A stretch of 28,751 nucleotides of DNA, taken from NCBI GenBank assembly GCA_035650215.1, contig DASRIC010000104.1:1-28751 (forward strand). Direction: 5' to 3'. The notes below the pieces were generated by a model. The model ran no database searches. It was given only the letters and a program-made list of their open reading frames with translations, and was not told the origin of the DNA. The DNA comes from JACVRW01 sp035650215 (GTDB lineage: Bacteria; Actinomycetota; Thermoleophilia; Solirubrobacterales; Thermoleophilaceae). Every line of letters starts with the position of its first letter. Position 1 is the first letter of the stretch. This document shows, in pieces, positions 21,936-28,751 of this stretch. Made by a program: the position numbers and the translations under genes.

Positions 21936-22931
21936 TCAGAAGCCCTCCGGCACCGATAGCGCGGTGAAGGCACGGATCGCAAAGCGGTCGGTCATCCCAG
22001 CCAGCCAGTCAACCACGCGCTCGCGGTCTGACGCGCCGGTCACCACGGGCGGCGGCGGCTCCTCGCAGTAGTGCTCGAACAGCTCGCGCAGCATGCGCTC
22101 CACCCGCGGCGTCTCTCTCTGGGCGTCGGGGGCCAGGTACACGCGCTCGAACATGAACTCGCGCAGGCGCAGCATCGCGCCGCCCACCTGCTCCCCCTGC
22201 GAGATGTCCCCGGACTCCTCCGAGCGGCGCAGCAGGTCGACCACGAGCGTCTCGATCCGCTCGGAGCCGGTCGAGCCGAGCAGCTCGATCTCCGCGCTCG
22301 GGATATCCTCGAAGCGCAGCACGCCGGCGCGCAGCGCGTCGTCGATGTCGTGATTGATGTAGGCGATCCGGTCGACTACGCGCACGATCCGGCCCTCCAG
22401 CGTGGCCGGCGGCGCGGGCCCGGTGTGGTGCAGGATCCCGTCCCTCACCTCACGCGTGAGGTTGAGCCGCTCGATCCGCTCGACCACACGAAGTGAATGC
22501 TCGTTGTGCCGAAACCCGCTCCCCCAGCGCTCGCGCACGCACTCGTCGAGCACCGCCTCCCCGATGTGCCCGAAGGGAGGGTGGCCGAGGTCGTGGCCCA
22601 GCGCGATCGCCTCGGTCAGATCCTCGTTGAGGCCCAGCGCGCGGGCGGTGTTGCGCGCGATTCCGCAGGCCTCGAGCGTGTGGGTCAGGCGGGTGCGGTA
22701 GTGGTCGCCCTCGGGCGCGATGAAGACCTGTGTCTTGTGCTTGAGGCGCCGGAACGCCTTGGAGTGGACGATGCGGTCGCGGTCGCGTGCGAACGGCGTT
22801 CGATGCTCGGAATCCGGCTCAGGCTCGTCCCTGTGGGCCGGGTACGACGGCGTCGCGAGCTGGGACAGCGACTCGCGCTCGAGCCGCTCGACCCGCTCTC
22901 TGAACGAGGTCCGAGCTAGCTGGGGGGCCAT
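21936..22931 (-). CDS. dgt: dGTP triphosphohydrolase-like HD protein
   Basis: The 331-residue enzyme belongs to the HD superfamily dNTP triphosphohydrolases, which cleave dNTPs to deoxynucleosides and triphosphate. The metal-binding set is visible: His84 (RLTHTLEA), His113-Asp114 (LGHDLGHPPFGH) and Asp187 (VVDRIAYINHDID). The N-terminal SEHRTPFARDRDRIVHSKAFRRLKHKTQVF is characteristic. The ATG at 22931 gives a family-length protein; longer in-frame sequence enters ppdK antisense to nothing meaningful. A CATAAT hexamer lies ten bases upstream of the ATG. It is the first gene of dgt-dnaG-rpoD, a common actinobacterial order. Confidence 0.95.
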   Translation of the reverse strand: MAPQLARTSFRERVERLERESLSQLATPSYPAHRDEPEPDSEHRTPFARDRDRIVHSKAFRRLKHKTQVFIAPEGDHYRTRLTHTLEACGIARNTARALGLNEDLTEAIALGHDLGHPPFGHIGEAVLDECVRERWGSGFRHNEHSLRVVERIERLNLTREVRDGILHHTGPAPPATLEGRIVRVVDRIAYINHDIDDALRAGVLRFEDIPSAEIELLGSTGSERIETLVVDLLRRSEESGDISQGEQVGGAMLRLREFMFERVYLAPDAQRETPRVERMLRELFEHYCEEPPPPVVTGASDRERVVDWLAGMTDRFAIRAFTALSVPEGF

Positions 22932-22941
22932 GCGGCCCTCG

Positions 22942-22947
22942 ATTATG
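22942..22947 (-). promoter_or_regulatory. Candidate -10 element of the dgt-dnaG-rpoD operon
   Basis: CATAAT on the minus strand lies ten bases before the dgt ATG and differs from TATAAT at one base. It is the only AT-rich patch upstream of the operon in the gap. Confidence 0.45.
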
Positions 22948-22991
22948 ACGGGCCGGGGGGCGAACCTACGGCACCGGCAGCGTGCCGCGCC

Positions 22992-23303
22992 GTGCTCGAC
23001 CAGGACGACGCGCTCGCCCTTCTGGCGCCAGGACACCGTGAGCGGGGCCATCTGACCCGGCTCGAGGCGCGCTCTCAGCCCGATGCGGAGCTGCTCGCCA
23101 ACCGGGATATCGTCGCCCCGGTTCTGCGGGAACACGCCGAGACGGGCACGAGCCGGGAGCGTGCGGTGGCGGCCGAGGCGGGTGTGCCGCTCGCGTCGAC
23201 CACCTGTTACTTCGAGTCGCTCGCCGGGGGCGGGGATCAGGGGCTCGAGGACGCCCTGATGGCGCTCTGGGCGGCCGCCACCCGCGCGATCGGCACGCGG
23301 TAG
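22992..23303 (+). pseudogene. TetR-like regulator remnant (DNA-binding part only)
   Basis: An open plus-strand frame of 103 codons contains, at residues 53-76, RERAVAAEAGVPLASTTCYFES. This is nearly the standard TetR helix-turn-helix (usually HRAVAAEAGVPLxSTTYYF). The preceding ANRDIVAPVLREHAETG fits its first helix. After this the frame runs through a glycine-rich break into DNA that encodes the ppdK C terminus on the other strand and stops at once. No ligand-binding domain follows. It is best read as a truncated or decayed TetR gene. The frame is open to 22932, just beside the dgt start. The 305-bp gap between dgt and ppdK holds only this and the dgt promoter. Confidence 0.5.
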
Positions 23304-25867
23304 GGCGAGCAGCTCACGTAGTCGAGCCCGGCCTTCTGGAAGAGCTCGATCGAGTCCGGGTCGCCTCCGTGCTCGCCGCAGATCCCGAGCTTGAGGTCGG
23401 GCTTTGCCTCGCGCCCCGTCCACGCGGCGAGCCGCACGAGCCAGCCCACGCCGGGCGCGTCCATCGTCTCGAACGGGTTGCGGTCGACGATCTTCAGGTC
23501 GAGGTAGCGCGCGAGCATCCCGCCCACGTCGTCGCGGGAGAAGCCGAGCGCGGTCTGGGTCAGGTCGTTTGTCCCGAACGAGAAGAAGTCCGCCTGGCGC
23601 GCGATGCGGTCGGCCACGAAGCAGGCGCGCGGCAGCTCGATCATCGTGCCGATCGACAGGTCGAGCGTCGAGGCGTCCTCCTCCCCGGCCACCCGCTCGA
23701 GCAGCCCCCGCATCAGCTCCAGCTCGTGCTCGTAGGTCACTAGCGGGACCATCACCTCGAGCAACGGCGAGCTGCCTTTCGCCTCGAGCACGGCGCGGGC
23801 GGCGCGCACGATTGCGCGCATCTGCATCTCGTAGATCTCCGGGTGGAGCACGCCGAGCCGCACGCCACGCGTGCCGAGCATCGGGTTGGTCTCCGCCAGC
23901 ACGTGCACCCGGTCGAGCGTGTGCTCGAGCTCCTCGAGGTCGTCGCTCTCCTCGATGCGCGCTCGCTCTACCTCCTGCGCAAGCTGCTCCGCGTTCGGGA
24001 TGAACTCGTGGAGCGGCGGGTCGAGCAGGCGGATGGTCACGGGCAGGCCCTGCATGGCGTCGAGCAGCCCGGTGAAGTGCTCCTGCTGGAGCGCGAGCAG
24101 GTCGTCGAGGGCCGCGCCGCGCTCGTCGTCGTCCTCGGCCATGATCATGTCCTGCATCCGCTGCTGGTTCTCGGTGCCCAGGAAGATGTGCTCGCTGCGG
24201 CAGAGGCCCACCCCCTCGGCGCCGAACTCGCGCGCCTTCGACGCGTCCTCGGGGGTGTCCGCGTTGGCGCGTACGCCGAGGCTGCGGAGCTCGTCCGCCC
24301 AGGCGAGGACCGTCTTGAAGTCCTCGCTCATCTCCACTTCCTCGAGCTCCACGTCGTCGGCGGTGACCACCCCGGTGCTCCCGTCGATCGCGATCGTGTC
24401 GCCCTCGGACAGCTCGGTTTCGCCGGCCCGCACCCGCTTGGCGTTCAGGTCGATCTCGAGCTCGCCCGCGCCGGCCACGCACGGCTTGCCCATCCCGCGC
24501 GCGACCAGGGCGGCGTGGCTGGCCTTTCCGCCCCTGCTCGTGACGATGCCCTCGGCGGCATGGAAACCCGCCACGTCCTCAGCCTCGGTGAACGGGCGTA
24601 CGAGGATCACCTTGCGCCCGTCGGCCGCCGCGGCCACGGCGTCCGGGGCGGTGAACACGATCTCGCCCTTCGCGGCTCCCGGCGAGGCGGCCAAACCGGT
24701 GGTCAGCGTCTCGTAACGCGCGTTGCGGGCGAACGACGGGTGGAGCAGTGCGTCGAGCCGCGCGGCATCGATGGTGGCGATCGCCTCTGCGCGCTCGAGC
24801 AGCCCCTCCTCAACCGCGTCCACCGCAAAGCGCACAGCCGCCTGCGCGGGCCGCTTGGCGTCGCGGGTCTGGAGCATGTAGAGCTGCCCGTCCTCGACGG
24901 TGAACTCCGTGTCCTGCATGTCGCGGTAGTGCGCCTCGAGCGTGCGCAGGATCTCCATCAGCTCCGCGTGCGCGTCCGGCATCAGCTCCTTCATCTCGGC
25001 GATGTCCTTCGGGGTCCGCACGCCCGAGACCACGTCCTCGCCCTGGGCGTTGACCAGGAAGTCGCCGCTCGGCTCGGGCTCGCCGGTCACCTCGTCGCGC
25101 GAGAACGCCACGCCGCTGCACGACTTCTCGCCGCGGTTGCCGAACACCATTTGCTGGACGTTGACCGCCGTTCCCCAGTCGTCGGGGATGCGGTTGATGC
25201 GCCGGTACTCGACGGCGCGCGCGCCCGTCCAGGAGTCGAACACCGCGCGGATCGCCTTGTCGAGCTGCTCGCGCGGGTCCTGGGGGAACTCCTCGTCGTA
25301 GGCGTCCTTGAAGGCGTCCGTCAGCGCGCGCAGGTCGTCCGTGTCGAGCTCGGTGTCCTCGCTCACCCCGGCCTCGCGCTTGCGCTCCTCGATCAGCTCC
25401 TCGAAGCGATCGCCGGGGATTCCCAGGCACACGTTGCCGAACATCTGCACGAAGCGCCGGTAGGAGTCCCACGCGAAGCGGTCGCCGCCGAGCCCGACCA
25501 CCGACTCGTCGTTCAGTCCCAGGTTGAGGACCGTGTCGAGCATGCCCGGCATCGACTCGCGTGCCCCGCTGCGCACCGACACGAGCAGCGGATCGTCAGG
25601 GTCGCCGAGCCGCTTGCCCGCTCGCTCCTCGAGCCGGCCGAGCGCCTCGGCCACCTGCTCCTCGAGGCCGTCCGGAAGCTCGCCCCCGGCCTCCATGTAC
25701 GCCACGCACGCCTCGGTGGTGATCGTGAACCCCGCCGGCACGCGATCGGCCCCCAGCACGCGCGTCATCTCGGCCACGTTCGCGCCCTTGCCGCCGAGCA
25801 GCTCACGCATGTCCTTCGAGCCGTCGGCGAAGTCGTAGACGAGCTGCGTCCCGGCGAGCGTCTCCAT
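23237..25867 (-). CDS. ppdK: Pyruvate, phosphate dikinase
   Basis: The 876-residue enzyme interconverts pyruvate, ATP and phosphate with PEP, AMP and pyrophosphate. The N-terminal nucleotide-grasp domain includes LLGGKGANVAEM, VPAGFTITTEAC, SVRSGARESMPGMLDTVLNLG and VQQMVFGNRG. The swivelling domain carries the phosphorylated His451 (GGKASHAALVARGMGKPCVAG). The C-terminal PEP/pyruvate barrel ends with Cys830 (GICGEHGGDP), the catalytic acid/base. Length is normal. The regulatory threonine two residues before the histidine is Ala449 here. I start it at ATG 25867, seven bases after TAAGGT; a GTG directly before is possible. It follows recO by 18 bp but has its own promoter motif. Confidence 0.96.
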   Translation of the reverse strand: METLAGTQLVYDFADGSKDMRELLGGKGANVAEMTRVLGADRVPAGFTITTEACVAYMEAGGELPDGLEEQVAEALGRLEERAGKRLGDPDDPLLVSVRSGARESMPGMLDTVLNLGLNDESVVGLGGDRFAWDSYRRFVQMFGNVCLGIPGDRFEELIEERKREAGVSEDTELDTDDLRALTDAFKDAYDEEFPQDPREQLDKAIRAVFDSWTGARAVEYRRINRIPDDWGTAVNVQQMVFGNRGEKSCSGVAFSRDEVTGEPEPSGDFLVNAQGEDVVSGVRTPKDIAEMKELMPDAHAELMEILRTLEAHYRDMQDTEFTVEDGQLYMLQTRDAKRPAQAAVRFAVDAVEEGLLERAEAIATIDAARLDALLHPSFARNARYETLTTGLAASPGAAKGEIVFTAPDAVAAAADGRKVILVRPFTEAEDVAGFHAAEGIVTSRGGKASHAALVARGMGKPCVAGAGELEIDLNAKRVRAGETELSEGDTIAIDGSTGVVTADDVELEEVEMSEDFKTVLAWADELRSLGVRANADTPEDASKAREFGAEGVGLCRSEHIFLGTENQQRMQDMIMAEDDDERGAALDDLLALQQEHFTGLLDAMQGLPVTIRLLDPPLHEFIPNAEQLAQEVERARIEESDDLEELEHTLDRVHVLAETNPMLGTRGVRLGVLHPEIYEMQMRAIVRAARAVLEAKGSSPLLEVMVPLVTYEHELELMRGLLERVAGEEDASTLDLSIGTMIELPRACFVADRIARQADFFSFGTNDLTQTALGFSRDDVGGMLARYLDLKIVDRNPFETMDAPGVGWLVRLAAWTGREAKPDLKLGICGEHGGDPDSIELFQKAGLDYVSCSPYRVPIARVAAAQSAIRASSSP

Positions 25868-25874
25868 CACGGGG

Positions 25875-25880
25875 ACCTTA
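25875..25880 (-). promoter_or_regulatory. Candidate -10 element of ppdK
   Basis: TAAGGT on the minus strand, seven bases before the ATG at 25867 and just after the recO stop. The AAGG within it is also the only Shine-Dalgarno-like sequence, so read-through translation from recO is an alternative. Confidence 0.45.
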
Positions 25881-25885
25881 TGCCC

Positions 25886-26602
25886 TCAGGCAACCCGTCG
25901 TAGCCGGACGTGCGCGTGATATTCGATCGTTTCCGCGATGGCGCGGTCGGCCTGGCCGAGCGCCCGCTCGGACGCTCCGGGCCGCTCCGACAACGGCCGC
26001 GCCAGCGCCTCGACGAGGAAGCGGTGCCCCTCCTCGTCGAGCGGGAACGAGCCCGCCTCGCAGCCGGCGCACACGACCCCGCCGGCGCTCGGCGAGAAGG
26101 CGCCGAGATGCTCGGTCTCGCCACACGACGCGCACGACCCGAGCTCGGGAGCGAAGCCGGCCGACAGCAGCAGCTTCAGGCGGAAGGCGAGCGCTCCGGC
26201 GCGGCAGGCCCCGTCCGGACTGGCGTCGAGCAGCGCGAGCTCGTTGCACAGCAGGTTGTAGGCGGGCCGGTTGGGCTCGGTCGAATCGAGCAGGCGCAGC
26301 ACCGCCTCGCAGGCCTGCGTTGCGCGCTCGAGCGCCTCGCGCCGCTCGCGCAGCGCCGGATGGGCGTGCACCGTGTCCACCTGGCGGATCGTGCACAGCT
26401 CCCCGCTGCCCTGGTGCATCACGAGCCGCACCCGGCTGAGTGGCTCGAGCCTTCCGCCGAGCCGCGACTTCACCCGCCGAGCGCCCTTCGCGATCGCGCC
26501 GACCCGCCCGCGATCGGCCGTGTAGAGGTGCAGCACGCGGTCGGCCTCGCCGAAGCGGATCGAGCGCAGCACCACTCCCTCGGTCTTGAAGGAAGCGGGC
26601 AT
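25886..26602 (-). CDS. recO: DNA repair protein RecO
   Basis: RecO loads RecA on SSB-coated DNA together with RecR and anneals strands in recombinational repair. The 238-residue protein starts MPASFKTEGVVLRSIRFGEADRVLHLYT, the typical OB-fold opening. It continues RGRVGAIAKGARRVKSRLGGRLEPLS and contains a four-cysteine zinc motif, Cys157, Cys160, Cys178 and Cys181 (CASC, CAGC). Length is normal. The ATG at 26602 gives the standard N terminus. It is divergent from the glutaredoxin-like gene and lies just upstream of ppdK. Confidence 0.95.
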   Translation of the reverse strand: MPASFKTEGVVLRSIRFGEADRVLHLYTADRGRVGAIAKGARRVKSRLGGRLEPLSRVRLVMHQGSGELCTIRQVDTVHAHPALRERREALERATQACEAVLRLLDSTEPNRPAYNLLCNELALLDASPDGACRAGALAFRLKLLLSAGFAPELGSCASCGETEHLGAFSPSAGGVVCAGCEAGSFPLDEEGHRFLVEALARPLSERPGASERALGQADRAIAETIEYHAHVRLRRVA

Positions 26603-26635
26603 ACATAGACTTTGAATCCGGTACCGGACGAGAAC

Positions 26636-26884
26636 GTGGTGATCCTCTACACAACCGAGCCGTGCGGCTTCTGCCGCCAGGCGAAGGCCTTGCTGGCGGC
26701 TCGCGGGGTCTCCTACGAGGAGATCAACCTCGCCAAGGACCCCGTGGGCCGCGCCGAGCTGGTGGGTCTCACGGGCCAGATGACCTTCCCCCAGATCGTG
26801 GTCGGGCGGCGGGCCATCGGCGGCTTCCGCGAGCTGCTCGAGGCGGACCGCGAGGGGACGCTCGGCGATCTGCTGGCGGCGTAG
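26636..26884 (+). CDS. Glutaredoxin-like protein
   Basis: An 82-residue thioredoxin-fold protein with the active site CGFC (TTEPCGFCRQAKALLA), the cis-proline TFPQIVV segment and the GGFRELLEAD tail. It should reduce disulfides with a low-molecular-weight thiol. CGFC differs from the CPYC of classical glutaredoxins and the CVQC of some mycoredoxins, so the thiol partner (mycothiol or other) is open. The start is uncertain: GTG at 26636 gives a compact family-like N terminus, while TTG at 26612 would add eight residues. Its first bases (GTGGTGATCCT) match those of the GST-like gene at 4741. It is divergent from recO, with the starts about 33 bp apart. Confidence 0.9.
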   Translation: MVILYTTEPCGFCRQAKALLAARGVSYEEINLAKDPVGRAELVGLTGQMTFPQIVVGRRAIGGFRELLEADREGTLGDLLAA

Positions 26885-26894
26885 CGCCCGGCAT

Positions 26895-26940
26895 TGAACG
26901 TCCCTGATCACCCCCTATAGCGACCACTCCGGGACGTTCA
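26895..26940. terminator. 10-bp perfect inverted repeat between convergent genes
   Basis: TGAACGTCCC (26895-26904) and GGGACGTTCA (26931-26940) pair perfectly around a 26-base spacer. The element fills the gap between the ends of the convergent glutaredoxin and mutM genes; its right arm includes the mutM stop codon. It may be a bidirectional terminator. There is no T-tract and the loop is large, so a dispersed repeat is an alternative. Confidence 0.45.
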
Positions 26941-27777
26941 CCGTGCCCGCGGGCGCCGCTGGCAGTTCGGGCAGATGTAGGTGCCGCGCCCGGCGGCTCG
27001 CAGCTTGCGGATCCGCGTGCCGCAGCGCGGGCAGGGCTCGCCCTCGCGCGTGTGGACGAGGAAGCGGTCCTGGAAGCTCCCCTCGGCCCCGTCGACGTGG
27101 CGGTAGTCGTCGATCGACGCGCCCTTGGCGTCGATGCCCGCCTCGAGCGTCTCGACCACCGAGTCGCGGAGCGCCTCGATCTGGGGACGCCTGAGCGTGC
27201 CCACCTCGCGGAGCGGATGGATGCGGGCCCGGAAGAGCGCCTCGTCGGCGTAGATGTTCCCCACCCCCGCGATCCGCTCCTGATTCAGCAGGAACGCCTT
27301 GACCGGCTGCCGGCGGCCGCGCAGCGCCGCGCGCAGCGCCTCCGCGGTGAAGTCGGCGCTCAGCGGCTCGACGCCGAGCCGCGAGGCGAAGAACTCCGCG
27401 AGAGCGTCGCTTCCGAGCAGCACGTCGCCCGTCCCGAAGCGGCGCACGTCGACGAACAGCAGGTTCTCGCCCCCGCTCAGGGTCATCCGCACCCGCAGGT
27501 GGCCGGGCTCCTCGTCCTCGGCGCGCACCAGCAGCAGGTTGCCGGTCATCCGGAGGTGCATCGCGAGGTGCACGTCGTCCTCGAGCGACAGGATCAGGTA
27601 CTTGCCGCGCCGGCCCACGTGCTCGATCAGCCGCCCCGCGAGGGCGTCGGCGACCGCCTCGGGCGGCGCCGGCTCGCACCAGCGCCCGTCGAGCACCTCG
27701 GCGCGCTCGAGCCGGCGACCCTCGAGCGCCGGGGCCAGCTGGCGGCGGATGGTCTCGACCTCGGGGAGCTCCGGCAC
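26938..27777 (-). CDS. mutM: Formamidopyrimidine-DNA glycosylase (Fpg/MutM)
   Basis: This enzyme removes 8-oxoguanine and formamidopyrimidines from DNA and nicks the strand. The 279-residue protein opens PELPEVETIRRQL, in which Pro2 is the catalytic nucleophile and Glu3 the acid after Met removal. It contains HLAMHLRMTGNLLL, the GVGNIYADEALF helix-two-turn-helix, and a C-terminal zinc finger with CPRCGTRI and CPNCQRRP. Length is normal. The GTG start has TAGAAC seven bases upstream and lies 17 bp after the xerD stop, so it may be read both from xerD and from its own promoter. Confidence 0.96.
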   Translation of the reverse strand: MPELPEVETIRRQLAPALEGRRLERAEVLDGRWCEPAPPEAVADALAGRLIEHVGRRGKYLILSLEDDVHLAMHLRMTGNLLLVRAEDEEPGHLRVRMTLSGGENLLFVDVRRFGTGDVLLGSDALAEFFASRLGVEPLSADFTAEALRAALRGRRQPVKAFLLNQERIAGVGNIYADEALFRARIHPLREVGTLRRPQIEALRDSVVETLEAGIDAKGASIDDYRHVDGAEGSFQDRFLVHTREGEPCPRCGTRIRKLRAAGRGTYICPNCQRRPRAR

Positions 27778-27784
27778 CCCTCCG

Positions 27785-27790
27785 GTTCTA
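27785..27790 (-). promoter_or_regulatory. Possible -10 element of mutM
   Basis: TAGAAC on the minus strand, seven bases before the GTG at 27777. The last base departs from the TANNNT pattern, so support is weak. GGAGGG lies against the start codon, too close for a normal ribosome binding site. Confidence 0.3.
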
Positions 27791-27794
27791 GCAG

Positions 27795-28730
27795 TCAGGC
27801 GGTGGCGCGCGGGTGCGCGCGGAAGTACACGTCCTTGAGTCGCTCGCTCGACAGGTGCGTGTAGAGCTGCGTCGTCGAGACGTCGGCGTGGCCGAGCATC
27901 TCCTGGACCGAACGCAGGTCGCAGCCCCCGGCGAGCAGGTGCGTCGCGAAGGTGTGGCGCAGCGTGTGCGGGCTCATCTGGTCGGCCAGGCCGGCTGTCA
28001 GGGCGTGGCGGCGGACGATCTTGTAGAGGCCCTGCCTGGTGAGCTGCCCACCCCGGAAGTTCACGAACAGGTGCGCCTCCGGCGCTCCCTTGACGAGCCC
28101 GGGTCTGCCGCGCTCCAGGTAGATGCGGAGCGCCTTCAGCGCCGCCTGGCCGATCGGGACGATGCGCTCCTTCGAGCCCTTGCCGCGCGCGCGGAGGACT
28201 CCCTCCTCTACGTCCACGTCCATCAGCTCCAGGCCGATCGCCTCGGAGGCGCGCAGGCCGCAGGCATACATCAGCTCCAGCAGGGCGCGGTCGCGGAGGG
28301 CGGACGGCTCGGTGCCGCGCGGCTGCGAGAGCAGCTTCTCCACCTCGCCCCGCGTGAGCACCTGGGGCAGCTTCCGAGCGCGCCTCGGCGTGCTCAGCGT
28401 CGCGGTGGGATCGCCCTCGAGCAGGCCGTCGCGGCGCAGGTGCCGGTAGAAGGAGCGCAGGCAGGCGCTCTTGCGGTGGATGGTCGCGGGCGATGCGGGA
28501 GCCCTGCGGTCGCCGTCGCCCCGCGCGAGCGCCTCGAGGAAGTCGGCGATGTCACTCGGCTGCGCCTCCAGCGCGGAGACGTCGCGCTCCTCGAGGAAGC
28601 GACCGAACTGCAACAGATCGGTGCGGTACGCGTCGAGCGTGTTGCGGGACAGCCCGCGCTCGAACTCGAGGTAGGCGAGGAAGTCGAGCACGAGGTGCTC
28701 ATAGGGCTGCACACGGTCCGCGATGGCCAC
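27795..28730 (-). CDS. xerD: Tyrosine recombinase XerD
   Basis: XerD, with XerC, resolves chromosome dimers at dif. The 311-residue protein has a SAM-like core-binding domain (LDFLAYLEFERGLSRNTLDAYRTDLLQF, about 12-108) and a catalytic domain. Active-site residues are Arg160 (CGLRASE), Lys184 or Lys187 (GKGSKERIVP), His255 and Arg258 (SPHTLRHTFATHLL), His281 (LGHADVSTTQ) and Tyr290 (LYTHLS). Length and chromosomal context (mutM, recO) fit the host XerD rather than a phage or transposon integrase. The GTG at 28730 is used; a GTG at 28712 would shorten it by six residues. A GGGAGG lies about 13-18 bases upstream. Confidence 0.93.
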   Translation of the reverse strand: MAIADRVQPYEHLVLDFLAYLEFERGLSRNTLDAYRTDLLQFGRFLEERDVSALEAQPSDIADFLEALARGDGDRRAPASPATIHRKSACLRSFYRHLRRDGLLEGDPTATLSTPRRARKLPQVLTRGEVEKLLSQPRGTEPSALRDRALLELMYACGLRASEAIGLELMDVDVEEGVLRARGKGSKERIVPIGQAALKALRIYLERGRPGLVKGAPEAHLFVNFRGGQLTRQGLYKIVRRHALTAGLADQMSPHTLRHTFATHLLAGGCDLRSVQEMLGHADVSTTQLYTHLSSERLKDVYFRAHPRATA

Positions 28731-28751
28731 GCCGAGGGATTCGCCCCTCCC

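Noticed and set aside
22932..24482. N-terminal extension of the dgt frame into ppdK (848 codons in total)
   Set aside because: The extension is Arg/Ala-rich noise in an alternative frame of ppdK on the same strand. The dgt family start is the ATG at 22931, and a CATAAT precedes it.
23843..25903. 686-codon plus-strand open frame opposite ppdK
   Set aside because: Composition is characteristic of antisense to GC-rich coding DNA; ppdK motifs fill the minus strand.
27795..28730. Tyrosine recombinase as a sign of an integrated element next to tRNA genes
   Set aside because: Sequence, length and context (mutM, recO) fit the host XerD, and both tRNA genes are 8-21 kb away with no att-like repeats.

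Overview
The window is about 28.7 kb of very GC-rich chromosomal DNA with densely packed genes. Many genes start with GTG, and neighbours often overlap by 4 bp (ATGA, GTGA). Features that point to a high-GC actinobacterium, probably Thermoleophilia/Solirubrobacterales, are the dgt-dnaG-rpoD order, an F420-type LLM oxidoreductase, a CsoR sensor, a moxR-DUF58-VWA operon and many promoters placed to give leaderless mRNAs. The class is inferred from gene content. I see no prophage, IS element or CRISPR array.

Layout, left to right. 1-1660: the end of a sugar isomerase/epimerase gene converges on pdxS-pdxT (PLP synthase, minus strand). 1689-4679: a secreted alpha/beta hydrolase and an RpiR-type regulator, both minus, with palindromes between them. 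4744-7054: a plus-strand run of a GST-like protein, a heptad-repeat tail-anchored protein, a small membrane protein and a small acidic ORF, followed by a minus-strand CAT-anticodon tRNA. 7156-9373: a thioredoxin-like lipoprotein, an SDR and an unidentified conserved-looking protein. 9435-11956: an LLM oxidoreductase, a glycosyltransferase that apparently starts at CTG, and CsoR.

11999-19046 is the most interesting part. htrA and a first VWA membrane protein (plus) are followed by a possible small membrane ORF. A histidine kinase/response regulator pair (minus) comes next, then moxR-DUF58-second VWA (plus). The two VWA proteins are clear paralogues. htrA and moxR share an identically spaced promoter containing an 11-bp-period direct repeat, GTTAT-N6-GTGAC. 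This suggests that one OmpR-family regulator, most simply the one encoded between them, controls both arms. Between htrA and the first VWA gene lies a perfect 38-bp tandem duplication. Each copy encodes the same 13-residue peptide, joined by ATGA overlaps to its neighbours, so the whole junction is a chain of stop-restart sites. I consider this the best candidate for undescribed biology here.

19075-28730: tRNA-Asn, then rpoD-dnaG-dgt (transcribed dgt to rpoD, minus), a TetR-like remnant, ppdK, recO, a divergent glutaredoxin, and mutM and xerD (minus). This part is largely housekeeping.
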